From Saltatorellus ferox (lineage in GTDB: Bacteria; Planctomycetota; UBA1135; GCA-002686595), in the NCBI GenBank assembly GCA_007751475.1, contig CP036434.1, positions 3,849,524 to 3,913,523 of the forward strand: 64,000 nucleotides of DNA. The letters are read 5' to 3'. The notes beneath the pieces were generated by a model that did not search any database, was not told where the DNA came from, and saw nothing but the letters and a program-made list of their open reading frames with translations. Made by a program: the position numbers and the translations under genes. Shown piece by piece: positions 26,849 to 35,255 of this stretch (its first letter is position 1; every line of letters starts with the position of its first letter).

Positions 26849-28633
26849 ATGAATCCACCCGATTCCCAATTCAACTCCTCTGCGGGATTCGCCCTCGACG
26901 CCGCCGCAGCGGCCATGGACACCCCAGCCCTGCTGCTTCTCCGCGAGGAACTCCAAGCCGCCGTCGGTGCGGAATACACGGTCGCCGAGTGCCTCGGGCG
27001 TGGCGGCATGGGGGCTGTCTTCCGTGCGAATCAGGAGACACTTGATCGCAATGTGGCGATCAAGGTGATGCTGCCGTCGGAATCGATTCCGCGGGAGGAC
27101 TGGATCGAGCGATTCCAGCGGGAGGCAAAGGCGCTCGCGGGCCTTTCCCACCCGGGCATCGTGAGAGTCTACAGCTACGGCCAGACAGAGCGCCTTGCGT
27201 GGATCGTGATGGAGTCCGTCGACGGTACGAGCTTGCGCCAGCTGATGCGGCAAGGGCAGCTGACGCCTGCCGAAGCGCTTGGGCTCGTACCCCAGATCTG
27301 CCGCGCCATCCAGTTCGCACACGATCACGGCGTGGTGCACCGGGACATCAAGCCCGAGAACGTACTGGTCGATTCAAAGGGCCAGGTCATGCTGGTGGAC
27401 TTCGGCCTTGCGCTGCTGAAGCAGGGCGAGAACGGGTCGCGCATGACGGTGACAGCGGAGGTGCTCGGCACGCTGCGCTACATGGCGCCCGAGCAGCTCG
27501 ATACGCCAAAGAATGTCGATCACCGAGCCGACATCTTCTCGCTGGGCGTCGTGATCTACGAGATGCTGACGGGCAAGGTCCCCCAAGGGGTGATCGAGCC
27601 ACCATCCCGTCGGGTGAAGCTGGACGTACGGCTGGATGAGGTGGTGCTACGAACGCTGGAGCACGAGCCGGAGCGACGGTATCAGGCTGCCTCAGACATC
27701 GCCTGTCGAATGGAAGAGATCGAGAAGGATCCGCGGCCCAGCGAGCAAGCGGTTGAGCCGGTCCAGGGGACAGCATCGCCCTGCGTAGATCGTGTCGCCG
27801 AAGTGGCCGCACGTCTGACCCAGCACCGGACAGGGCGTCGGTACGATGCAGTGATCTTTCTGCTTACGGTTGGCCTTTTCGCCACCGCTGGCCAGATGCC
27901 TGGCGCCAAGTACGAGACCACGTGGGTCACGGTGACAGGCTTCGGAGTTGCCCTCGCCCTCGGACTCCCCTTGTTCGTCGGTAGCCTCATCGAGCCTGAA
28001 TCGTCGAACGTCTCGCTACCACTGCTTCGCTTGACCTCCACGGTGCTGGCAGTCGGCGCCTTGCTGATGGGCGCTCTGGCCTTCCCGTCGACTCTCCTCA
28101 CCTGGAGGGCGGATCACTTCACTTGGAGAGTGGACGCAGGACTGACGCCATCGTCCTTCACGTGTGCGCTCTCGATTCTGGTCTTTCTTCCATGTGTCGC
28201 CGCGGTGCTCACCTCGATCTATCCGATCGGATTCCAGTGGAGCCCCTTTGCCACCAGGGTCCTTGTGTGGATGGGGGTTGTCAGCGCGCTCGTGGCAGTG
28301 GTCTCTACGATTCCGCCCTGGGCTGCTGAGCGACCGCTGTTCCGCTGGGTCTTTATCGCCGGGGCTGCGCTCCTCGCTGCCATGGCGGCGAGGGGGTCGA
28401 CGCAGCATGCTGCGTACCGAGTGGACAAGGCGTGCGCCTTGGGGATGGCACTGGCCGGGCCTGTTGGTGTGATACTGCTCTTGGGCACCTCCCCGGGGAG
28501 GGGCCAACGAGAACTCACGGCGGTGGCGGTTGCGCTGATGGCCAGCGTGGCGACTGGTTTTCTCGGCGGTCTTCTCGGCGCTGGGACTCGGCTGCGCGAT
28601 CTCCCGCAGCCGGCTCCTGCGACACGCTCATAG
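26849..28633 (+). CDS. Membrane-anchored Ser/Thr protein kinase
   Basis: The product has 594 residues. The kinase domain spans about 43-310: a glycine loop GRGGMGAVF (50-58), a catalytic Lys in NVAIKVM (about 72), HRDIKPEN (about 164-171), a VDFGLA loop (about 182-187) and an APEQL segment. From about residue 330 on, several hydrophobic segments (for example around 335-355, 365-385, 395-415, 440-465, 470-490, 500-520, 530-550 and 560-580) form a multi-pass membrane region. It is probably co-expressed with and functionally linked to the upstream sigma factor (81 bp apart), as in Hanks-kinase/ECF pairs. Its substrates are unknown. Confidence 0.92.
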   Translation: MNPPDSQFNSSAGFALDAAAAAMDTPALLLLREELQAAVGAEYTVAECLGRGGMGAVFRANQETLDRNVAIKVMLPSESIPREDWIERFQREAKALAGLSHPGIVRVYSYGQTERLAWIVMESVDGTSLRQLMRQGQLTPAEALGLVPQICRAIQFAHDHGVVHRDIKPENVLVDSKGQVMLVDFGLALLKQGENGSRMTVTAEVLGTLRYMAPEQLDTPKNVDHRADIFSLGVVIYEMLTGKVPQGVIEPPSRRVKLDVRLDEVVLRTLEHEPERRYQAASDIACRMEEIEKDPRPSEQAVEPVQGTASPCVDRVAEVAARLTQHRTGRRYDAVIFLLTVGLFATAGQMPGAKYETTWVTVTGFGVALALGLPLFVGSLIEPESSNVSLPLLRLTSTVLAVGALLMGALAFPSTLLTWRADHFTWRVDAGLTPSSFTCALSILVFLPCVAAVLTSIYPIGFQWSPFATRVLVWMGVVSALVAVVSTIPPWAAERPLFRWVFIAGAALLAAMAARGSTQHAAYRVDKACALGMALAGPVGVILLLGTSPGRGQRELTAVAVALMASVATGFLGGLLGAGTRLRDLPQPAPATRS

Positions 28634-28968
28634 CATTTCAGTCGTGCCATGGCGCATGCGCGGCGTGGGTGGGCAGAAGGGGCGATGCGAAAGCGGGCGG
28701 TTGGCGAGAAGGGTTGAGCATGGTGAGTTCGGGTGCATTGGCAGCTTGGGAAGAAGCGAGCTGGTTCCAGCCGGGCGGGCCATCCCCGTCCCAGGCCGCC
28801 CGGGCGACCGGGGGCTCCGCAGAGCCCGTATGGGGGGCGAGTTCGTCCAGTTTCCGGGCTGGACCACTGCTTGCCCGACCCGGTAACTTTCCCCCTGGAG
28901 GGCTCTTCGTCCCAAGCTTGGCCGGGGCAGGCTTGCATCCTGGTGGGGGGCTCGGGACACTCCTCCGC
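28634..28968. other. 335-bp gap between kinase and lipoprotein genes
   Basis: No convincing gene. A tetraloop hairpin GGGCTC-CGCA-GAGCCC lies at 28812-28827 and might end the kinase transcript. The in-frame extension of the next gene through this region is low-complexity and is not taken as coding. Confidence 0.45.
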
Positions 28969-30246
28969 ATGCTTCAGCGGTCAGTCCGAGGGCTTCTTGG
29001 CCCCGCCCGGGGTCTTCGGGTCCTCTTTTGTGCCTGCTTGGGCGTTTGTGTCCTCTCGGCCGGGTGTCGGACGACCACGGTGGCGACTTCGAATCTCGAC
29101 GCGGTCCTGAGTTCCCGGGACACGTTTCGGTACCGGGCGGCGACCTCTGGGGTCTGGGGTGATTTGTGGCGCACCAGCGTCGGGGCGATCAGGAGCATCG
29201 GGGGGACCGGGGCTCAGGCTCCCGACGAGAAGGACGTTCGGAATCCTTCGCGCGTGGCGCTCCAGAACCTTCTCGATCTTGCGACCTCGAAAGAGGGGAA
29301 CGAGGCCTGGCGGGACAATGAGAAGGTTCGGACCTTTGCTCGGTACGCGACCTCCGCGCCCAGTCAGCTCTGCCGCGAGCGCGCCGTTTTGGAGCTCGTC
29401 CCGCACGCGCTTCGGCTCAAGATCACCGAGCCCTACAAGGAACCGCCGGCGGCGGCCAATCAAGAGGAGCTGCGGCAGGCTCTGGAGGGACTGGTCGACG
29501 CCACGCGGCGCATCGTGGCCGAACGCAACGGCGTGAGCGCCACCGCCAGCGCCGACTTCGAGGCCGCGATCGAGGTACTGGAAGCGACACGCGTCAACGT
29601 CGCGGGCGGGTCGCGCTTGCTTCGGGCGATTGCGCCGTTCTTGAAAGGGAGCGCGCTGCGGGCCGGGTTGCCCGACGCGCAGCGTCAACGCCTCGAAGAG
29701 CTCTCGCTGAAGGTCCAGCGCGAGATCGTCACCGAGGCCCTGTACGCGGGCCTCGTCGATCGGACGGACGTCGTGCGCGCGGCGGCGATGCGCGCCAACG
29801 TGGCCGTGTACGGCGAGGACTTTGCCATCGAAGCGCTGCTGTCGCTGGTCCCCCGGCGCAACACCGCCGACCCCGTGGCAGAGGCCTACAGCCGGTTTGG
29901 CGCCCCGCCCGTTCCCGTACAGTTCGACATGACCTACATCGCCGTCTGTGAGGCGTTCGAGAGGTCAGGCCTGCCCTTCGCCGCCAAGAAACCCACCTCT
30001 CTGGGCGTGGAGACCCGGGGGACGATCTTTGCCACCCTCTGGCAGATCGCGATCAACGACCTCAACTTCGGCGACCGGTCGCGAATTGCGGCCATGAAGG
30101 CCCTCGACGCGGTCTCCGGGGCCCAGCTCGACACACTTCGCTCGGAAGAGTGGGATACCTGGTTCAGGGGCGTGGCTCCGGCACTCGAAGAGGAACTTCG
30201 AGCGCTCAAGAAGTCCGAGAGCGCCGCTTCGGCGCCCGACGCCTGA
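28969..30246 (+). CDS. Predicted lipoprotein with helical-repeat body
   Basis: Start ATG 28969 is chosen because it gives a lipoprotein signal: basic residues, a hydrophobic stretch VLFCACLGVCVL and a lipobox LSAGC at about residue 33. The open frame continues upstream but without a signal. The mature part, about 390 residues, is predominantly helical and reminiscent of HEAT/armadillo-like repeats. Its final residues, KALDAVSGAQLDTLRSEEWD, fit a PBS-lyase-type HEAT unit. It is 4 bp before a membrane-protein gene with a TTG start, so the two are probably co-transcribed. The function is unknown. Confidence 0.7.
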   Translation: MLQRSVRGLLGPARGLRVLFCACLGVCVLSAGCRTTTVATSNLDAVLSSRDTFRYRAATSGVWGDLWRTSVGAIRSIGGTGAQAPDEKDVRNPSRVALQNLLDLATSKEGNEAWRDNEKVRTFARYATSAPSQLCRERAVLELVPHALRLKITEPYKEPPAAANQEELRQALEGLVDATRRIVAERNGVSATASADFEAAIEVLEATRVNVAGGSRLLRAIAPFLKGSALRAGLPDAQRQRLEELSLKVQREIVTEALYAGLVDRTDVVRAAAMRANVAVYGEDFAIEALLSLVPRRNTADPVAEAYSRFGAPPVPVQFDMTYIAVCEAFERSGLPFAAKKPTSLGVETRGTIFATLWQIAINDLNFGDRSRIAAMKALDAVSGAQLDTLRSEEWDTWFRGVAPALEEELRALKKSESAASAPDA

Positions 30247-30250
30247 TCCG

Positions 30251-31642
30251 TTGAATCCATCCGACCCCCACGAGGGCCAACCTGACGCCGAACCAGGCGC
30301 CGAACCGGACTCCGTTTTCGACGAGATTCGTCGCGAGCGCTCCTCGCAATCGTTCGCCAAGAGCGCGGCGCTGCGGCTGATCGGCCTCACCGTCGTCGCG
30401 CTGGCCGCCTGGATCATCTCTCGCAACGTATCTTGGACCGATACGCTGGTGCTGGAAAACGCGACCGGCAAGGTCGAGCTTCCGGGCACCATCGCGGGGG
30501 ACTGGCGCTCGACCGAGATCGAGTTCGAGATGGACGTCGAGGCCGCGGGCGAGGCTCCGCTGGCGCCGCTCGGGCTCGACGCGGCGGACGCGGCCGCGCT
30601 CGAGGAATCGCGCGACATCGGACGGCCGTGGATGGTGCGCAAGGGCGAGCTGATCCTGCCGGGCGGTCGCGTGCTTCTCGTGGTCGAGGGCACCCCTGAT
30701 GCGCAAGGTGCCCGGCCCGCGAAGCAGATCGACTGGCGCCCCGGCATGGTCCGGACGTTCCGCGAGATCCGCGTGCTCCAGCTGATCCCCGCCCTCGGCT
30801 TCCTGATCCTCGCCTCGCTCTGCGTTGCGACGCGCTGGTGGAGGATCCTGATCCTCAATCACTGCCGCACCAGCTGGTACAACGCGTTCCGCTTCACGTA
30901 CTCAGGACTCTTCTTCAACGCCGTCGTGCCGGGGATCAACGGCGGCGACGTGGCGCGCGCCATCGCCGTGGTGCGCCATCATCCGACGCGCCGCGCCGAG
31001 GCCTTCATGACCGTCGTCGTCGATCGCGTGATCGGCCTGATCGGCATGATCCTCGTCGGCACCGTGCTCGTGCTCACGACGGACGAGCGCCTCGCCCCGC
31101 TGCGCCTTCCGGTCTCGCTGTTCTGCGGCGCGATCCTCCTCGGCGCCGTGCTGTTCTTCCATCCGAGCGTGCGGCGGCTCGTTCGCTTCGACGCGCTGGT
31201 CCAGAAGCTGCCCCAGAGCGAGCGGCTCCTGCGGCTCGACGCCACAGCGCGCAAGCTCCTGCATTCGCCCGCGGAACTCGGCATCGCGCTGGTGTTCTCC
31301 TTCGGCAACCACGTCTTCAACGGCCTCGCCGTCTACACGGCCGCGAGCGCCCTCGGCAGCACGCTCGGCTTCCAGGACTGGATGACGACGATGGCGATCT
31401 CGAACACGCTGGCGGCGGTGCCGCTGTCGCCGGGCGGGCTCGGCGTGGGGGAGGTGCTGTTCGGCTCGCTGGCCGAGATGCTCGGCTCCAGCTACGCCCT
31501 CGGGGTCGCCACGAGCCTCGTGTACCGGCTCTGCCTCTACGCGATGTCGCTGCTCGGTGGGCTCGTGATGCTGCTCCCGGCCGGACCCGCTCGGGGGCCC
31601 GCTTCGGGACCAGAATCGGAGCCAGAATCCAGCGCGGCCTGA
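30251..31642 (+). CDS. LPG-synthase-like (UPF0104) polytopic membrane protein
   Basis: This encodes 463 residues from a TTG start 4 bp after the preceding stop. A hydrophilic N terminus (1-40) leads to a first membrane helix, ALRLIGLTVVALAAWII, then an external domain of about 100 residues. The PF03706 lysylphosphatidylglycerol-synthase transmembrane region follows: ATRWWRIL, YSGLFFNAVVPGINGGDVARA, VVDRVIGLIGM and LSPGGLGVGEVLF. The GGDVAR and PGGLGVGE signatures are diagnostic. Members transport or flip lipids or glycolipids. The inserted periplasmic-type domain between the first two helices is longer than usual. Confidence 0.88.
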   Translation: MNPSDPHEGQPDAEPGAEPDSVFDEIRRERSSQSFAKSAALRLIGLTVVALAAWIISRNVSWTDTLVLENATGKVELPGTIAGDWRSTEIEFEMDVEAAGEAPLAPLGLDAADAAALEESRDIGRPWMVRKGELILPGGRVLLVVEGTPDAQGARPAKQIDWRPGMVRTFREIRVLQLIPALGFLILASLCVATRWWRILILNHCRTSWYNAFRFTYSGLFFNAVVPGINGGDVARAIAVVRHHPTRRAEAFMTVVVDRVIGLIGMILVGTVLVLTTDERLAPLRLPVSLFCGAILLGAVLFFHPSVRRLVRFDALVQKLPQSERLLRLDATARKLLHSPAELGIALVFSFGNHVFNGLAVYTAASALGSTLGFQDWMTTMAISNTLAAVPLSPGGLGVGEVLFGSLAEMLGSSYALGVATSLVYRLCLYAMSLLGGLVMLLPAGPARGPASGPESEPESSAA

Positions 31643-31804
31643 GGGCACTCACAGGGCGGGCCGCGGAGAGATGCCCGCAGAAAGCCCCGGCTCTCGGGTG
31701 GTTCCGCGATTCCTGGCGTGGTCAGATACCCGCCGCGAAATCGCCTCATCCCCCCGACTGCACCCCCAAGACGCGCACTTCTTCACCAGCGCGGCACAAG
31801 CCCC

Positions 31805-32707
31805 ATGTCCCTCGTCGTCATCGGAACCCTGGCCTACGACTCCGTGGAAACCGCCCACGACCGTCGCGAGAACGCGCTGGGCGGCTCCGCCATGTACTTC
31901 GCGGTCGCGGCTGCGCCGTACATCTCTCCGCTCCTCGTGGGCGCCGTCGGCGACGACTGGCGCGACGAGGACACCGAGCTCCTCGCCAAGCGCGGCGTCG
32001 ACCTCGCCGGACTCGAGAAGGTCGCCGGCGGCAAGACGTTCCGCTGGGGCGGCCGCTACGAGCCCGACTGGAACACGCGCCACACGACCTTCACCGAGCT
32101 CAACGTACTGGAGACCTTCGACCCAAAGCTCCCCGCGAACTACCGCGACGCGAAGTTCGTGTTCCTCGCGAACGCGCACCCCGCCGTCCAGATGCAGGGC
32201 CTCAGCCAGGTCGAGGCGCCGATCTTCAGCGTCGCCGACACCATGAACCTCTGGATCGACATCGCGCGCACGGACCTCGAAGCGCTGATGCAGAAGATCG
32301 ACGGGCTCATCCTCAACGACGAGGAAGCGCGCATGTTGACCGGCGAGGACAACCTGATCCGCGCGGCACAGAAGGTCCTCACGATGGGCCCGAAGTTCGT
32401 GATCCTGAAGAAGGGCGAGCACGGCGCGTTCATCATGGGCGAGGGCCTGCACTTCTCGCTGCCCGCCTACCCCGTCACCGAGGTCATCGACCCGACCGGC
32501 GCAGGCGACTCGTTCGCGGGCGGATTCATGGGTTATTGCGCGAAAGCGGGCAATCACAGCCCGGAGACGCTGAAGAAGGCCATGCTGCACGGGACGGTCG
32601 CGGCGTCGTACTGCGTCCAGGGTTTCAGCGTCGAGGACATCGGCCAGCGGACCATGGCGGACTACGACTCCCGCTACAACGACCTGATGCAGATCGTGTC
32701 CCTCTGA
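31805..32707 (+). CDS. PfkB-family carbohydrate kinase
   Basis: This encodes 300 residues from ATG 31805; a longer frame from 31718 has no family similarity. Ribokinase-fold features are an N-terminal VVIGTLAYDSVET, the ALGGSAMYFAVAAAP substrate-side glycine motif (about residue 25) and the C-terminal signature DPTGAGDSFAGGF (about 230-242), where Asp is the catalytic base. The SVADTMNLW and LNDEEARMLTGE segments are typical for this group. The substrate cannot be read from sequence. Confidence 0.9.
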   Translation: MSLVVIGTLAYDSVETAHDRRENALGGSAMYFAVAAAPYISPLLVGAVGDDWRDEDTELLAKRGVDLAGLEKVAGGKTFRWGGRYEPDWNTRHTTFTELNVLETFDPKLPANYRDAKFVFLANAHPAVQMQGLSQVEAPIFSVADTMNLWIDIARTDLEALMQKIDGLILNDEEARMLTGEDNLIRAAQKVLTMGPKFVILKKGEHGAFIMGEGLHFSLPAYPVTEVIDPTGAGDSFAGGFMGYCAKAGNHSPETLKKAMLHGTVAASYCVQGFSVEDIGQRTMADYDSRYNDLMQIVSL

Positions 32708-32913
32708 TCCGACCCCTCGGCCAGGCACACCGTCCGAACGTTCCTGTTCCGATCTTTTTGAAACTCTTTTGCCCCGCTCGAGCGCGCGCCTCGGACTTAC
32801 CCGTGAGCGGGTGTCGGATCGCCTGACTCAACGGGTTGAATAGGAGAGTCATCAGCCCTGGAGAGGAGACCGGATGGAAGCGAGCCGGGCTCCTCTCCCT
32901 ATTTTTTGCCCGC

Positions 32914-33537
32914 ATGCAACGACTCTTCTTCGGCCTGAGCGTCGACCCCGTGGTGGGGCAGTCACTGATTCGTGCGGCGAGGCGAGCGCTGGGAGCGGAG
33001 CTCTCGGAAGCCCTCTACGGCGAGGAGGTCCTGCACCTGACGCTGTGCTTCCTCGGGAGCTTTCCCAGGGACCGGGTGAAGTCGCTGGTGCAGTCGGCCC
33101 GCGATGAGTTCGTCGGCCTCTGGGCGCCGGAGCTGCTCCTGGGCGGAGAGGGCGACGCGTTTCCCGATCGCGGGACGCCGCGGACGCTGCACACGGCGGT
33201 CGAAGAAGTGGGGGACGCGACGGGCCGGCTGGGAACGATCCGCAATCGCACGATGCAGGTGGCGATGTCCCACGGCTGGCGCGCGAGCCAGGCGGAGCGC
33301 GCGCGGCCTTTCCGGCCCCACGTGACGCTCGCGCGCCTCAGCGGCCGTCCCGACTCGCCGATCCCCGAGGATTCGGGCGCTGCCGCCTTCGCGGACCTCG
33401 ACGATTTCTGGGACCTCGGCGCCGAGCGGCGCTGGCTCCCCGTGGACATCACGCTCTATGAATCCCTGGGCCGGAGCGAGGACGGGGAGCGGTACCGCCA
33501 GCTCGCGGCGTGGCCGCTGGCCGTTCGACCCGGCTGA
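32914..33537 (+). CDS. thpR: RNA 2',3'-cyclic phosphodiesterase (2H family)
   Basis: This encodes 207 residues from ATG 32914. Two HxTx catalytic motifs are visible: HLTL (in VLHLTLCFLG, about residue 40) and HVTL (in FRPHVTLARL, about 130). This is the LigT/ThpR arrangement that opens RNA 2',3'-cyclic phosphates to 2'-phosphates. The length fits the family. It stands 256 bp before recA. An RNA-end-processing enzyme is of interest given the RtcR-like regulator about 20 kb away, but no direct link is visible. Confidence 0.88.
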   Translation: MQRLFFGLSVDPVVGQSLIRAARRALGAELSEALYGEEVLHLTLCFLGSFPRDRVKSLVQSARDEFVGLWAPELLLGGEGDAFPDRGTPRTLHTAVEEVGDATGRLGTIRNRTMQVAMSHGWRASQAERARPFRPHVTLARLSGRPDSPIPEDSGAAAFADLDDFWDLGAERRWLPVDITLYESLGRSEDGERYRQLAAWPLAVRPG

Positions 33538-33631
33538 AGATTTTTGCGGCCAAGAGGCCCTCTGGCCGTAACCGGGATGGCCCTCGATCGATCTTCCCAA
33601 GGAAGTTCCGCAGAGGGTGTTCCATCCTGAC

Positions 33632-33652
33632 GTTCGGGCTGCTATACCGAAC
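33632..33652. promoter_or_regulatory. Inverted repeat in the recA promoter region
   Basis: GTTCGG and CCGAAC are separated by 9 bp and enclose a CTATAC that could be a -10 element. A further CGAAC direct copy follows at 33657-33661. It sits about 140 bp upstream of recA. It could be an SOS-type operator, but it matches neither the E. coli nor the Bacillus LexA box exactly. Confidence 0.35.
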
Positions 33653-33793
33653 GAACACCGAACATCCGTCGGGCGCCTGGCCGCCTTCGCGCCCGACGAA
33701 TCCACCCCGCGAGATCCCTCGCCCGGGCGGGCCCGCACACAAATATCCGATAGACCCACCGCACGCCCGCAAGGGCGAAAAGAGACAGACATC

Positions 33794-35050
33794 ATGAGCC
33801 TTCGAGGACCCAAATCAGCCAAGTCCAAGCTTCCCTCCCGCGGCGTCGGCCCCGAGGTTTCCGGCGAGGGGCGCGAAAAGGCGCTCACGGCCGCCCTCGG
33901 CGAGATCGAGAAGAGCTACGGCATCGGCTCGATCATGCGCCTGGGCGACAAGAGCGACCTGATCAGCAAGATCGAGGGCATCTCGACCGGCTCGATCAAC
34001 CTGGACCTCGGCCTCGGCGGCAAGGGCCTGCCCAAGGGCCGGATCGTCGAGATCTACGGCCCGGAGAGCTCCGGTAAGACGACCCTGACGCTCCACGTCA
34101 TCGCCTCCGCCCAGAAATCGGGCGACGTCTGCGCCTTCGTCGACGCCGAGCACGCCCTCGACCCGTCGTACGCTCGCAAGCTGGGCGTCAAGCTCGACGA
34201 CCTGCTCGTCAGCCAGCCGGATACGGGCGAGCAGGCCCTCGAGATCGTCGAAACGCTCGTTCGCTCGAACGCGGTCAGCGTCATCGTCATCGACTCGGTG
34301 GCGGCCCTCGTGCCGCGCGCCGAGATCGAGGGCGAGATGGGGGATAGCTTCGTCGGCCTGCACGCTCGCCTGATGAGCCAGGGCCTGCGGAAGCTGACCG
34401 GAGCCATCTCCAAGTCGAACTGCCTCGTGATCTTCATCAACCAGATCCGCGAGAAGATCGGCGTGATGTTCGGCAGCCCGGAGACCACGACCGGTGGTCG
34501 CGCGCTCAAGTTCTACTCGTCGGTCCGCCTGGACATCCGCCGGATCGGCCAGCTGAAGGACGGCGACGAGGTCGTCGGCAACCGCACCAAGGTGACGGTG
34601 GTCAAGAACAAGGTGGCGCCGCCGTTCCGAAAGGTCGAGTTCGACATCCTTTACAACCGCGGCATCTCCAAGGAGGGCGAGCTGCTCGACCTCGGGATGA
34701 AGGTCGGGATCGTGCTCCGCTCGGGCACCTGGTACTCCATGAAGCACCCCACGGACGGTGAAATCCGCCTGGGCCAGGGCATGGAGCGCAGCCGGCAGTT
34801 CCTGATGGACAACCCGGACCTCGCTGTCCTCATCGAGGAAGAGATCTTCCGGAAGCTGTCGCCGGTCGAGGTGGGCCTCGTCGACGAAGAGGAAATCGCA
34901 GAGCTGGTCGCCGACGAGGCGCCTTCCGACGTGGACCCCGAGACCGAGTTCGACTCCGGCAACTCGGGTGGCTCAGGCGACGGCGCCTCGGCCGGGAAGG
35001 CCAGCGGCAAGTCCACGACCACCAAGAAGGCCAAGGCTTCCGCCAAGTAA
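33794..35050 (+). CDS. recA: RecA recombinase
   Basis: This encodes 418 residues from ATG 33794. Landmarks are [20 protein letters not shown], Walker A GPESSGKT (89-96), the [10 protein letters not shown] segment, [15 protein letters not shown] and the loop L2 region with [13 protein letters not shown]. The C-terminal tail from about residue 370 is acidic (PETEFDSG), then Gly/Ser-rich and finally Lys-rich ([10 protein letters not shown]), longer than in E. coli RecA. RecA performs strand exchange and stimulates LexA cleavage. It is monocistronic in appearance: a hairpin follows and alaS begins 205 bp later. Confidence 0.98.
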   Translation: MSLRGPKSAKSKLPSRGVGPEVSGEGREKALTAALGEIEKSYGIGSIMRLGDKSDLISKIEGISTGSINLDLGLGGKGLPKGRIVEIYGPESSGKTTLTLHVIASAQKSGDVCAFVDAEHALDPSYARKLGVKLDDLLVSQPDTGEQALEIVETLVRSNAVSVIVIDSVAALVPRAEIEGEMGDSFVGLHARLMSQGLRKLTGAISKSNCLVIFINQIREKIGVMFGSPETTTGGRALKFYSSVRLDIRRIGQLKDGDEVVGNRTKVTVVKNKVAPPFRKVEFDILYNRGISKEGELLDLGMKVGIVLRSGTWYSMKHPTDGEIRLGQGMERSRQFLMDNPDLAVLIEEEIFRKLSPVEVGLVDEEEIAELVADEAPSDVDPETEFDSGNSGGSGDGASAGKASGKSTTTKKAKASAK

Positions 35051-35103
35051 CGCGAGAATCCCTCGCGAATCCCTTCCGGACGGGCCCTGAGCCCGCCATG
35101 ACC

Positions 35104-35149
35104 GGGCCAGCCAGCCTCCGCGCATTCCCGCGGAGTTGTGGGCTGGCCC
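35104..35149 (+). terminator. recA terminator hairpin
   Basis: GGGCCAGCC (35104-35112) pairs with GGCTGGCCC (35141-35149). An inner stem CTCCGCG/CGCGGAG encloses a 6-nt loop. A pyrimidine-rich TCTCCC follows but no long U tract. It is located 54 bp after the recA stop. Confidence 0.65.
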
Positions 35150-35255
35150 TCTCCCGTTCCCGATTACCATCTCCCGCCCACAACCTCCCCAGCGCGCGGC
35201 TCCCGACAGCCGGGAGCGCCCTGGCGAGCCCCATTTGGTCCCTCCCCATCGAGAC

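Noticed and set aside
30838..32826. 662-residue plus-strand frame overlapping the LPG-synthase-like and PfkB genes
   Set aside because: It is an Arg-rich out-of-frame translation of two well-supported genes.
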